This document shows, one piece after another, positions 52,338-61,603 of a DNA stretch of 64,000 nt. Location: positions 372,001 through 436,000 of the forward strand of contig NZ_JAKFFT010000008.1 in the NCBI RefSeq assembly GCF_021502655.1, in the 5' to 3' direction. Origin of the DNA: Dyadobacter sp. CY347. Its GTDB lineage: Bacteria > Bacteroidota > Bacteroidia > Cytophagales > Spirosomataceae. Each line of letters begins with the position of its first letter. The first letter of the stretch is position 1. A program made the position numbers and the translations under genes. The notes beneath the pieces are model-generated. The model was not told where the DNA came from. It did not search any database and saw nothing but the letters and a program-made list of their open reading frames with translations.

Positions 52338-53561
52338 ATGAAAACGTTCAACATTCCTGATTTTTACCGGAGCAGGATTATTACGCCGATCAAGGAATTC
52401 CGCCGTAAAAATGATAAGCTGAAACGTGATTATGCGCCTACATTGCTGGATTTTGGCCCTGTCCAGTTCCTTATTGCACGCCATTTCGGATTTTGTTACG
52501 GTGTTGAAAATGCCATTGACATTGCCTATAAAGCGATTGCTGAAAACCCTGATAAAAGGATTTTCCTATTAAGTGAAATGATCCATAACCCGGATGTAAA
52601 CCGTGATCTGCTGGATCGGGGCGTGCAGTTTATTATGGATACCAAAGGAAATCCTTTAATTCCGTGGGAAGCGCTTACTCCTGAGGACATTGTGATCGTT
52701 CCCGCATTTGGAACAACTGTTGAAAACCAGCAAAAACTGACAGAACTGGGCATTAACGCCTATGTTTATGATACAACCTGCCCATTTGTAGAAAAAGTCT
52801 GGAACCGCGCGGCGCAGATCGGGGAGAAAAATTACACGATCATTGTCCACGGCAAACCCAATCACGAAGAAACACGCGCCACCTTCTCGCATAGCAAGGA
52901 AAACGCACCGACGGTTGTGGTTGAAAACATGGCTCAGGCCGAACGTCTTGCGGAATATATGAAAGGCACATTGCCGACAACGCAGTTTTTCCAGGATTTT
53001 CAAGGTCAGTATTCCAATGGTTTTGATCCGGAAAAAGATTTGCAGCGCATAGGCGTTGTGAACCAGACAACCATGTTGGCCTCTGACACACAAGGCATTG
53101 CGGATTTTTTAAAAAATGTAATGATCAAACATTACAGCCTCCGCCCCGAACAGGTTGAAGATCGTTTCGCGAACACACGCGACACATTATGTTACGCAAC
53201 CAATGATAACCAGGACGCGACCTACGCATTACTCACGCATGAGGCTGATCTGGTGATTGTTGCAGGAGGTTATAACAGCTCCAACACCACCCATTTGGTA
53301 GAGCTCTGCGAACAGAAATTCCCGACTTATTTCATTGAGTCTGTGAATAAAATACTGGACAAGCAGCTCATCCGCCATTTCAATTTACATTCCAAAGAAG
53401 AAATTGTCACAGAAAATTATCTTCCCCGGCACACCCCTGCCCGCATTATGCTCACATGCGGCGCTTCCTGCCCGGATGCGGTTGTAGAAGGCATTTTGAC
53501 CCGCCTGCTTTCCTATTTCGAAGGCACTAAAGACATTGCTGAGGTGATGGAACAGTTCTGA
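52338..53561 (+). CDS. ispH: 4-hydroxy-3-methylbut-2-enyl diphosphate reductase
   Basis: 407 residues, longer than the E. coli enzyme (316), as usual in Bacteroidota. The three cysteines that hold the [4Fe-4S] cluster are recognisable: Cys53 (HFGFCYGVENAI), Cys148 (YDTTCPFVEKVW) and Cys285 (DTLCYATNDNQDA). HGKPNHEETRATFSH supplies the active-site His and Glu, and GGYNSSNTTHLVEL corresponds to the SxN substrate loop. It makes IPP and DMAPP in the MEP pathway, feeding the polyprenyl synthase encoded elsewhere in the window. Confidence 0.95.
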   Translation: MKTFNIPDFYRSRIITPIKEFRRKNDKLKRDYAPTLLDFGPVQFLIARHFGFCYGVENAIDIAYKAIAENPDKRIFLLSEMIHNPDVNRDLLDRGVQFIMDTKGNPLIPWEALTPEDIVIVPAFGTTVENQQKLTELGINAYVYDTTCPFVEKVWNRAAQIGEKNYTIIVHGKPNHEETRATFSHSKENAPTVVVENMAQAERLAEYMKGTLPTTQFFQDFQGQYSNGFDPEKDLQRIGVVNQTTMLASDTQGIADFLKNVMIKHYSLRPEQVEDRFANTRDTLCYATNDNQDATYALLTHEADLVIVAGGYNSSNTTHLVELCEQKFPTYFIESVNKILDKQLIRHFNLHSKEEIVTENYLPRHTPARIMLTCGASCPDAVVEGILTRLLSYFEGTKDIAEVMEQF

Positions 53562-53712
53562 ATGTGAGCCGGAAAAACATTTAACTTACCGTTTGCTCAA
53601 TTATATAGGCGTACGCCTTTTACGAAAATTATATTCGTCGGATGGCTCCAATGGGCCGTCCTTTTTTCGTTTCTTACGTGTGCTATCACTTACGTTTACT
53701 CCCTTCGTGATT

Positions 53713-56700
53713 ATGAGAAAATCTTCTGCTTTTGCATTCTTTTTGTCTCTTTTTATTTCAATATTATTGAACAGTTGCTCCTCTCTGAACGAAATCCGCG
53801 TAGCAGGGACCAACTTCACAGATGAAATCAGCCAGTCGCAAAACCTGGTTTTTACATTCAATAAAAACATTGTTTCTGAAAGCCAGCTTAATGACTGGGA
53901 TTCAACGCAATATGTTCAGTTTGAGCCTGCTGTGCGTGGAAAATTCAAATGGTCAGCACCGAACGAACTTGTATTCTCACCTGTGGCCGGCTTTGGCGCA
54001 GCCACAAAATATACCGCAAAACTTACTGACGAGCTGATTGAAAAAGTTGATAAAGAGGCAAAATTATCCGTTTCAAAAGATCCGCTCGATTTTCATACGC
54101 CTTATCTTCAACTGGTTGAAACAGAAAGCTGGTGGACATTGTCACAGGAAAGTGGCAAGCAGGAAGCGCGATTGAAACTGATCTTCAATTATCCGGTCAG
54201 CGGCCAGAATGTTGCTGACAAACTGAAAGTTACATTGGATGATAAATCGCTGGATTATAAAGTCTTGCCCGCAACAAACGAGCAAGCTGTAACGCTCGCC
54301 ATAACCAATCCCGGAAAGGCCGACAACAATCCGATCGCCGTGAACATTGCCATTGAAAAAGGGCTGAAAGTTCAAAATACTGCCTATACAAGCCAGGAAA
54401 CAATTAAGAAAAGCGCCAGCTTACCCTCACCGCTTCACCTTGAAATCGTCGACATTAAAACTGGTTTTGAAAACAATGCAGGATTTGCACGCATTATAAC
54501 CACCCAGGAGCTCAATAAAGAAAGCATTGCCACCGGCTTTAAATTCAATCCCGAAATTACAGTTCAGACGGAGCCGGCGGAAAACGGGTTTATCGTCCGC
54601 GGTGAATTTAACGAAACCGAAACTTATAACTTACAGATCAACAAAACATTAAAAGGCATCTTAGGCGCATTCCTCGAAGACGAAACTTCTAGGGACCTGT
54701 TTTTTGGTAAAATGCCTGCATCCATTGATTTTGCCAATAAAAAAGCATTGTATATGACGCCCAAAGGATCCAGAAACCTGGGCGTTCAGATTGTGAACAT
54801 TCCCAAAGTACAGGTTAAGATCTCAAAATTGTATGCCAACAACATCCTGAGTTACGTCCGCAACAATCGCTGGAATGAATACGGCTATTCCGGCAACGAT
54901 TGGGTGCCAACCGGCTCATTCAATTACAGCGATGACCGCGACAATGAGCTGAGCGATGTGATCGTTGACAAAACCGTTGAAACAGAAAACCTGCCAAAAA
55001 ATAAGGGCATTTCAGCATTGAATGTGGCTTTGCCAGACGATAACCAACGCAAAGGAGTGTATCTGGTTTCAGTGAATTCAAAAGAAGAAGCTTATCTCGG
55101 TGCAACCAAGCTCGTTTCCATTTCAGACATTGGATTAATTGCAAAACAGGGTAAAGACGAAATTTGGATTTTTGCGAATTCCATCAAAACAAACGAGCCC
55201 CTTAGCGATGTAGAAATCACGCTCATCAGCTCCAACAACCAGACTGTACACACCGCAAATACCAATGGCGAAGGCATTGCACACATTGAAAAACTGAGTG
55301 AAAAAGCGCCGGGATTCAAAATAGCAATGCTTACCGCCAACATGAAAGAGGATTTCAACTATCTGATTCTGGAAGATACACAGGTTGAAACTTCACGTTT
55401 TGAAGTGGAGGGTTTGCGGGATAATGTGTCTGGCTTACAAGCCTTTATCTACGGCCAGAGAGATATTTACAGACCGGGCGAAACCATGCATTTCAACACG
55501 GTTATCCGCACTAAAAAATGGGATAGCGCAAGTGAAATTCCACTGAAATTACGCATGGTAACGCCTAATGGAAGAGAATACCGGACATGGCGAAAGAATA
55601 CAAACAAACAAGGTGCCGTTGAGATTGAAGTGCCCATTGATGCGGCCGGGCTTACCGGAACATATGTGCTGGAAGTATATAATGGTAATGAGATTTTACT
55701 GGCTTCGCATGCTGTAAGCGTTGAAGAATTTATGCCGGACCGGATAAAAGTGGATTTGAGCGGCGGCGCAAAGGAATATGTGTCAGCAAGCAATATTTCA
55801 TTGACCGCAACCGCCACCAATTTATTTGGCCCGCCTGCCAGCAACCGCACCTATCAAATGGACGCCCAGTTCAAAAGGAAAGGATTTTCTGCAGCTGCTT
55901 TTCCCGAATTTATCTTTGACATTCCCGGCGAAACCACATTTGAAAAACAAAGCCGCCAGGGCGTTACCAACGAGCAGGGACAAGCCACAGAAATTTTCCC
56001 GATAGCAGCCGGTTTGAAAGACATCGGCGTGCTGGAAGGAAAAATTTTCGTTACGGTTTTTGACGAAAATGGCCGTCCGGTCAATCGCCTTCATAAATTT
56101 GACGTCTTTACCCAGCCTACATTCTACGGAATCCGCCTGCCTGATGCCTATGTAGGAACCAATGCGCCGGTTCCGGTTGAAATCATCGGGGTCAACAGCA
56201 AAGGTGTCCTTCAAAAAAGCAATGCAAAGGTGGAAGTCGTTCGGCTGGAATATCAAACCGTTGTTGAGAAACGATACGATGTGCTGCACTATACATCGAA
56301 AAAGCGCGAAAAGGCGGTGTATTCGACAACATTGGACCTTAAAGCAGGAAAAGGCAGCATTCAATATGTTCCAACAGTTTCGGGAGAATACGAAGTTCGG
56401 GTGCGCCGCCCGGGAGCGGAACATTATACGCTGGCCCATTTTTATGCGTATGGCTATGGTTCTACACAATATTCTTCATTTGAGGTGAGCAACGAAGGCC
56501 GTGTGCTGATGGAAACCGACAAGAATAATTACAAAGTCGGGGAATCGGCCAAGATATTATTCAAAACACCATTCGATGGGAAGCTTTTTGTGACAGTTGA
56601 GCGGAATAATGTGCTGGAACAACACATTTTGAAAACGGAGAAAAAAGCTGCGGAACTAACATTGAAGTTGAAAGAAGAGCATTTGCCTAATGTCTTTATC

Positions 56701-59172
56701 ACAGCCACATTGATCCGTCCTTTCGATTCCACAGATATGCCGCTCACAGTAGCGCACGGATTTACCCCAATCTTGGTTCAGGATCCTGATCGAAAATTGC
56801 CAATCGCTATAACGGCCATTGAAAAATCCAGATCCAAAACAAAACAGCAGATTAAGATCAAAACCTCGCCCAATGCACAGGTTACGCTGGCCGTTGTGGA
56901 TGAAGGAATTTTACAGATCAAGAATTCTAAAACGCCTGACATTCACGGTCACTTTTATCAAAAATGCGCCCTAGAAGTCACAACACACGATCTATATGCT
57001 CAGTTATTTCCTGAATTGACCATTAGCGGCTCGTCCAGCTTCGGCGGCGATGGTTATGACCTGGAAAGAAGGATCAATCCTTTAAGTAATGGCCGGACCG
57101 AACTGGTTTCCTTCTGGAGTGGCATATTAACGGCTAATGGCAGCGGAGAAGTAACTTTCGATATGAATGTGCCGCAATTCAGCGGAGATCTCAGGATTAT
57201 GGCCGTTGCCTACAAAGACAATGCTTTCGGTTCCGCGACAAAAAATATCAAAGTGGCTGATCCGGTGGTGATCAGCGCGGGGTTACCAAGGTTTTTAAGT
57301 CCAGGCGACGAATTAACGCTTCCCGTCAACATTAGTAACACCGAAAATAAAGCTGGCAATGCAACTGTGTCCGTGCAACTTAGCGGCCCGCTTGCATCCG
57401 GAGGATCCCCGTTGACGCAAAAAATGACGATCCTGCCTGGAAAAGAAGCCCGCGCCATTTTCTCGGTGAAAGCTTTGCAATCCATTGGCCTTGCAAACAT
57501 TACAGTCAAGGTGTCAGCATTCGGCGAGACTTTTACCAATCAGACCAACATTAAGGTTCGCCCGGCATCGCCACTTTTGAAATCGAGTAATTCCGGTCAG
57601 ATCGCAGCTGGAAAGCAAGGGTTGATTAATCTTGCCTCAACATTTATTCCATCTACGAGCAGAAGTCAGCTTGTTCTGAGCCGGTCGCCATTGGTGCAGG
57701 GGGGTGGAAAAGCACTTTCTGTATTGCTTGGCTATCCTTATGGTTGCCTGGAACAGACTGTTTCCAAAGCATTTCCACAGATTTATTTCGCGGATCTTAC
57801 CAAGGCCATGGCAGCGCCGGTTTACACCGTGAAAAGTGGCGCCAGCGATTTCAATCCCATGACCAACGTGCAACAAGCGATCAGGAAAGTGGAATCACTG
57901 CAACTTTTTAATGGTGGCCTGGCGATGTGGCCCGGTTCAACACAGGAGGACTGGTGGGCAACCGCCTATGCAGCCCATTTCCTCGAAGAGGCCAGAAGAG
58001 CAGGCTTTGAAATTAATGCCAAAACCCTCAGCCGCGCATTGGATTATCTCAAAACAAAAACCGGAAATACGGCCAATAAGGAAGTGGTCACTGCAAGCAC
58101 TGGAAATGGCTTAAATTACGGAAATGAGCCTTCGTCGGGTTCCCAAACGCGTAAAACGGTGGCAAGGAGAGAGGCCATTTATTCCCTTTACGTGCTTGCA
58201 TTGAACAGTCAGCCGAACCGGGCTTCTATGAATTATTATAAGCAAAACCCGCATTTGCTCACATTGGATTCCAAATATCTGCTCGCAGCAGCATTTCAAA
58301 TGGCGGGTGACACCAGAAGCTTCAACGCTATTTTGCCCAAAAAATACGTCCCTGAAAACGGCACGCAAGGTTTTGATAACAGCTATTCTTCTCCGCTAAG
58401 AAATATGTCTTTGGTGTTGAACACCCTAGTTGAGTCTGATCCGGATCATGTACAAATACCGGCTCTCGCTCGCCAATTGTCAAAAACTGTTCAGTCAGCC
58501 GCTTATCTTAACACTCAGGAAGCCGCATTCTCGGTCTTGGCATTGGGAAAATTAGCTAAAAAGACGGCGAATTCGACGGTTACTGCAACGGTTTCGGCTA
58601 ATGGAAAGAATGTGGGAACATTCAACGGCAAAGAACTTAAAGTTGCCAAAGGGATTAATAACCAGCAAGTAACCATCCAAACCCAAGGCTCGGCCGACCT
58701 ATACTGGTTCTCCCAAACAGAGGGCATGTCTGCAACCGGCGCTTACGCAGAGGAAGACCAGGGATTAAGCATTCGCAGACAATTCCTTACCCGGGACGGC
58801 ACGCCTGTGCAAACATTCAGACAAAATGATCTGGTGATCGTGAAACTGACATTGACCAGCACAAACGGCCTTCCGATTGATAACGTTGTGGTGACCGATC
58901 TGCTTCCTTCCGGTTTTGAAATTGAAAACCCGAGGATTACCGAGCCGCGTGATATGCCCTGGATCAAGAATGCTTCGAGCCCTGAGTATTTGGACATTCG
59001 CGATGACCGCATTCATTTCTTTACCACGGCGAACAATGTGGCCAAGACATTTTATTATCAGGTCCGCATTGTTTCAAAAGGAACATTCACAGTGGGCCCG
59101 GCGGCGGCGGATGCGATGTATCAAGGCGAATATCGCAGCTATTCGGGCGGCGGGAAAATTAAAGTGGAGTAA
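53713..59172 (+). CDS. Alpha-2-macroglobulin family lipoprotein with thioester motif
   Basis: 1,819 residues from MRKSSAFAFFLSLFISILLN at 53713, the only start giving a signal peptide; its lipobox ends at Cys22 (LNSC). The N-terminal half consists of macroglobulin-like beta domains and the MG2 region (YGQRDIYRPGETMHFNTVIR). A bait-region-like stretch and the A2M domain (LVSFWSGILTANGSGEVTFD) follow, and the thioester motif CLEQ begins at Cys1345 (YPYGCLEQTVSK). It ends with an alpha/alpha toroid and a final beta domain. Bacterial A2M proteins trap foreign proteases in the periplasm. No penicillin-binding protein 1C gene, its usual neighbour in proteobacteria, is present here. Confidence 0.93.
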   Translation: MRKSSAFAFFLSLFISILLNSCSSLNEIRVAGTNFTDEISQSQNLVFTFNKNIVSESQLNDWDSTQYVQFEPAVRGKFKWSAPNELVFSPVAGFGAATKYTAKLTDELIEKVDKEAKLSVSKDPLDFHTPYLQLVETESWWTLSQESGKQEARLKLIFNYPVSGQNVADKLKVTLDDKSLDYKVLPATNEQAVTLAITNPGKADNNPIAVNIAIEKGLKVQNTAYTSQETIKKSASLPSPLHLEIVDIKTGFENNAGFARIITTQELNKESIATGFKFNPEITVQTEPAENGFIVRGEFNETETYNLQINKTLKGILGAFLEDETSRDLFFGKMPASIDFANKKALYMTPKGSRNLGVQIVNIPKVQVKISKLYANNILSYVRNNRWNEYGYSGNDWVPTGSFNYSDDRDNELSDVIVDKTVETENLPKNKGISALNVALPDDNQRKGVYLVSVNSKEEAYLGATKLVSISDIGLIAKQGKDEIWIFANSIKTNEPLSDVEITLISSNNQTVHTANTNGEGIAHIEKLSEKAPGFKIAMLTANMKEDFNYLILEDTQVETSRFEVEGLRDNVSGLQAFIYGQRDIYRPGETMHFNTVIRTKKWDSASEIPLKLRMVTPNGREYRTWRKNTNKQGAVEIEVPIDAAGLTGTYVLEVYNGNEILLASHAVSVEEFMPDRIKVDLSGGAKEYVSASNISLTATATNLFGPPASNRTYQMDAQFKRKGFSAAAFPEFIFDIPGETTFEKQSRQGVTNEQGQATEIFPIAAGLKDIGVLEGKIFVTVFDENGRPVNRLHKFDVFTQPTFYGIRLPDAYVGTNAPVPVEIIGVNSKGVLQKSNAKVEVVRLEYQTVVEKRYDVLHYTSKKREKAVYSTTLDLKAGKGSIQYVPTVSGEYEVRVRRPGAEHYTLAHFYAYGYGSTQYSSFEVSNEGRVLMETDKNNYKVGESAKILFKTPFDGKLFVTVERNNVLEQHILKTEKKAAELTLKLKEEHLPNVFITATLIRPFDSTDMPLTVAHGFTPILVQDPDRKLPIAITAIEKSRSKTKQQIKIKTSPNAQVTLAVVDEGILQIKNSKTPDIHGHFYQKCALEVTTHDLYAQLFPELTISGSSSFGGDGYDLERRINPLSNGRTELVSFWSGILTANGSGEVTFDMNVPQFSGDLRIMAVAYKDNAFGSATKNIKVADPVVISAGLPRFLSPGDELTLPVNISNTENKAGNATVSVQLSGPLASGGSPLTQKMTILPGKEARAIFSVKALQSIGLANITVKVSAFGETFTNQTNIKVRPASPLLKSSNSGQIAAGKQGLINLASTFIPSTSRSQLVLSRSPLVQGGGKALSVLLGYPYGCLEQTVSKAFPQIYFADLTKAMAAPVYTVKSGASDFNPMTNVQQAIRKVESLQLFNGGLAMWPGSTQEDWWATAYAAHFLEEARRAGFEINAKTLSRALDYLKTKTGNTANKEVVTASTGNGLNYGNEPSSGSQTRKTVARREAIYSLYVLALNSQPNRASMNYYKQNPHLLTLDSKYLLAAAFQMAGDTRSFNAILPKKYVPENGTQGFDNSYSSPLRNMSLVLNTLVESDPDHVQIPALARQLSKTVQSAAYLNTQEAAFSVLALGKLAKKTANSTVTATVSANGKNVGTFNGKELKVAKGINNQQVTIQTQGSADLYWFSQTEGMSATGAYAEEDQGLSIRRQFLTRDGTPVQTFRQNDLVIVKLTLTSTNGLPIDNVVVTDLLPSGFEIENPRITEPRDMPWIKNASSPEYLDIRDDRIHFFTTANNVAKTFYYQVRIVSKGTFTVGPAAADAMYQGEYRSYSGGGKIKVE

Positions 59173-59913
59173 TTAAAAATAGAAAAAACGCAGGATCAAG
59201 CCACCGGCGATGGCTCCAAGAACGGGGCCCGCCACCGGGACCCAGCCATAAGACCAGTCGGAGCTGCCTTTATCAGGAATAGGCAAAATGGCATGTGCAA
59301 TCCTCGGCCCCAGATCACGGACCGGGTTAATGGCATAACCGGTAGTGCCGCCCAGCGACAATCCAATGCTCCAAACGAGCATTCCAACCAGGTAAGGAGC
59401 AAAGCCCGAAGGAATCCCGCCTTTTTCAGGATCCGATGTGCCGGCATAGCCAATTGCTACGACGCCCACAATAAGCACAATGGTGGCAATGAATTCACTG
59501 ATAAAATTGGAGCCCGATGACCTGATAGCAGGCCCGGTTGCAAAACAAGCGAGCTTAGAACCCTGATCATCAGTTGCTTTCCAATGCGGCAGATATTGGA
59601 GCCAAACAAGCACCGCGCCCAAAAACGCACCGATTAATTGAGCAGGAATGTAACTGGTGAGCAGGCTGTAATCCTGTCGAAGAAACGCAAATCCGATGGT
59701 AACCGCCGGATTCAAATGTGCTGCCGCACTTCCGAACGCATTAGCAGTAAACACACCGATCATCACCGCAAATCCCCAGCCCGCGGTAATCACGATCCAC
59801 CCGGCATTTTCTCCCTTGGTTTGTTTGAGAACAACATTGGCGACGACGCCGTTGCCTAATAAAATGAGGATCATTGTTCCGATTAATTCTCCAAGAAAGG
59901 GCGAAGGTTGCAT
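59173..59913 (-). CDS. glpF: Aquaglyceroporin, GlpF type
   Basis: 246 residues, six transmembrane helices and two half-helices of the MIP fold. The first signature is HLNPAVTIGFAF. The second is GYAINPVRDLGPRIA, where the usual NPA is NPV. Asp follows Arg in the second signature, a residue associated with glycerol-conducting channels rather than water-only ones. It probably passes glycerol and small polyols through the inner membrane. Its stop abuts the stop of the convergent A2M gene with no spacer. No glycerol kinase gene is adjacent. Confidence 0.88.
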   Translation of the reverse strand: MQPSPFLGELIGTMILILLGNGVVANVVLKQTKGENAGWIVITAGWGFAVMIGVFTANAFGSAAAHLNPAVTIGFAFLRQDYSLLTSYIPAQLIGAFLGAVLVWLQYLPHWKATDDQGSKLACFATGPAIRSSGSNFISEFIATIVLIVGVVAIGYAGTSDPEKGGIPSGFAPYLVGMLVWSIGLSLGGTTGYAINPVRDLGPRIAHAILPIPDKGSSDWSYGWVPVAGPVLGAIAGGLILRFFYF

Positions 59914-60027
59914 GAGTTAGGAATAAGGTTGGATCGGCGAATATGCGAATAGTTTCATAAATTCTGACATCAATACCAAAAAGAATATTTCCTGAATTTT
60001 TTACCAATTTTCGACGCTGATTTCTAC

Positions 60028-60035
60028 TAACTTTG
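60028..60035 (+). promoter_or_regulatory. Candidate purB -7 promoter box
   Basis: TAACTTTG is a perfect TAnnTTTG box 30 bp before the purB ATG. No TTG is present at the usual distance upstream, so this is a partial promoter call. Confidence 0.35.
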
Positions 60036-60064
60036 CCTGATAATCAATTTTTGTATTGAAAATC

Positions 60065-61420
60065 ATGTCATTAAACCAACTTACGGCTATCTCTCCCGTT
60101 GACGGCCGTTACTACAAGCAAGTATCCGAGCTTTCAGCTTATTTCTCCGAATATGCCCTAATTTATTACAGAGTTTATGTGGAGATCGAATACTTCATTG
60201 CACTTTGCGAGCTTCCCTTGCCCCAGCTGGCACAATTTGACAAGAAACATTATGCAGCCCTGCGCAAGATTTATGAGGATTTTAGTGAGGATGATGCGCT
60301 GCATATCAAGGACATAGAAAAAGTTACCAACCACGACGTTAAGGCGGTTGAATATTTTATAAAAGAACAATTCGAGAAACTGGGTATTGAGTCCTGCCAG
60401 GAATTTATCCATTTCGGACTTACATCTCAGGATATCAACAACACGGCGATCCCGCTTTCGCTGAAAGATGCGCTTGAACGTCAGATTAAACCATTGTTCC
60501 GTCAGGTTCTTTTTGTTTTGAAAAGAATGTCTATCGAATGGAAGAATGTGCCGATGCTGGCTTTCACGCACGGGCAACCGGCATCGCCTACACGCGTAGG
60601 AAAAGAATTCCTGGTTTTCGTGGAAAGGCTTGAACGTCAGCTGGAAATGCTGGATAAAATTCCGCATTCAGCCAAATTTGGCGGGGCAACCGGAAATTTC
60701 AATGCGCACCACGTAGCTTATCCCAAACAGGACTGGATGGCATTTGCCAATCATTTTGTGGAAGGGTTGGGCCTGAAAAGAAGCCGTCACACCACGCAAA
60801 TTGAACATTACGATAACCTGGCTGCAACATTCGACTGCCTGAAAAGACTGAACACAATCCTGACCGATTTGAACCGGGATATGTGGACGTACATTTCAAT
60901 GGGTTATTTCAAACAAAAAATCAAAGCAGGCGAAGTAGGATCATCCGCCATGCCGCACAAGGTTAACCCCATTGATTTCGAAAATTCAGAAGGAAACCTT
61001 GGCCTGGCAACCGCATTATTCGAACATTTCGCCGCCAAACTCCCCGTTTCTCGCTTACAACGCGACCTTACGGATTCAACGGTGTTAAGGAACATTGGCG
61101 TGCCGCTGGCGCATTTGGCCATCGCATTGAATTCGCTACTGAAAGGTTTAGGCAAAGTTGAGCTGAATGGCGAAATCCTGAAATCCGAACTCGAAGAAAA
61201 CTGGGCCGTTGTTTCAGAAGCCATCCAAACAATCCTCCGCCGCGAAAGTTATCCAAAACCTTACGAGGCTCTGAAAGAATTGACCCGGACGAATGAAAAG
61301 ATAACCCACGACTCAATTTCCCGCTTTATTGAAACATTAGATGTTTCCGAGAAGATCAGAGAAGAACTAAGGGCAATCTCGCCGTTTAATTATTTGGGGG
61401 TTGTTGAGGATACGCATTAA
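60065..61420 (+). CDS. purB: Adenylosuccinate lyase
   Basis: 451 residues from MSLNQLTAISPVDGRYYKQV at 60065; a TTG three codons earlier is less likely. Superfamily motifs are visible: IDFENSEGNLGLAT with the preceding loop GSSAMPHKVNP (signature sequence with the catalytic Ser), EKVTNHDVKAVEYFI, FIHFGLTSQDINNTA and LAFTHGQPASPT. It acts in two steps of purine synthesis, on SAICAR and on adenylosuccinate. It is monocistronic and convergent with the ribonucleotide reductase gene. Confidence 0.95.
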   Translation: MSLNQLTAISPVDGRYYKQVSELSAYFSEYALIYYRVYVEIEYFIALCELPLPQLAQFDKKHYAALRKIYEDFSEDDALHIKDIEKVTNHDVKAVEYFIKEQFEKLGIESCQEFIHFGLTSQDINNTAIPLSLKDALERQIKPLFRQVLFVLKRMSIEWKNVPMLAFTHGQPASPTRVGKEFLVFVERLERQLEMLDKIPHSAKFGGATGNFNAHHVAYPKQDWMAFANHFVEGLGLKRSRHTTQIEHYDNLAATFDCLKRLNTILTDLNRDMWTYISMGYFKQKIKAGEVGSSAMPHKVNPIDFENSEGNLGLATALFEHFAAKLPVSRLQRDLTDSTVLRNIGVPLAHLAIALNSLLKGLGKVELNGEILKSELEENWAVVSEAIQTILRRESYPKPYEALKELTRTNEKITHDSISRFIETLDVSEKIREELRAISPFNYLGVVEDTH

Positions 61421-61427
61421 TAAGCCG

Positions 61428-61580
61428 CCTGTCAGCCTGAGCCAGCTTAATGTCCTGTCAGTCAGCCTGGGTCGGGTTATTTGCCTGTCAGCCTGAGCGG
61501 AGTCGAAGGCGCGTTACTCCTGGGTAGCGCGCCTTCGACTCCGCTCAGGCTGACAGGCAATAGAGCTCAGGCTCACTGGC
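61428..61580. repeat. Palindromic extragenic repeat cluster between purB and nrdJ
   Basis: A perfect inverted repeat with 33-bp arms (61481-61513 and 61528-61560) surrounds a 14-bp loop. Its core is CCTGTCAGCCTGAGCGGAG followed by TCGAAGG. The module CCTGTCAGCCTGAG also occurs at 61428-61441, in variant form at 61454-61470, and inverted at 61544-61557; a degenerate inverted copy is at 61566-61580. It lies in the 183-bp gap between two convergent stops, so it could act as a two-way terminator or be a REP-like mobile repeat. Confidence 0.85.
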
Positions 61581-61603
61581 AGTTTTAATTTAACCATTAA
61601 CCA

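Noticed and set aside
55822..56469. Minus-strand open frame of 215 codons inside the A2M gene
   Set aside because: No domain, no start context and a fully supported gene on the other strand.
61481..61560. CRISPR repeat or integrase attachment site
   Set aside because: There is one long inverted repeat and a few degenerate half-copies, without regular spacers, cas genes or an integrase.
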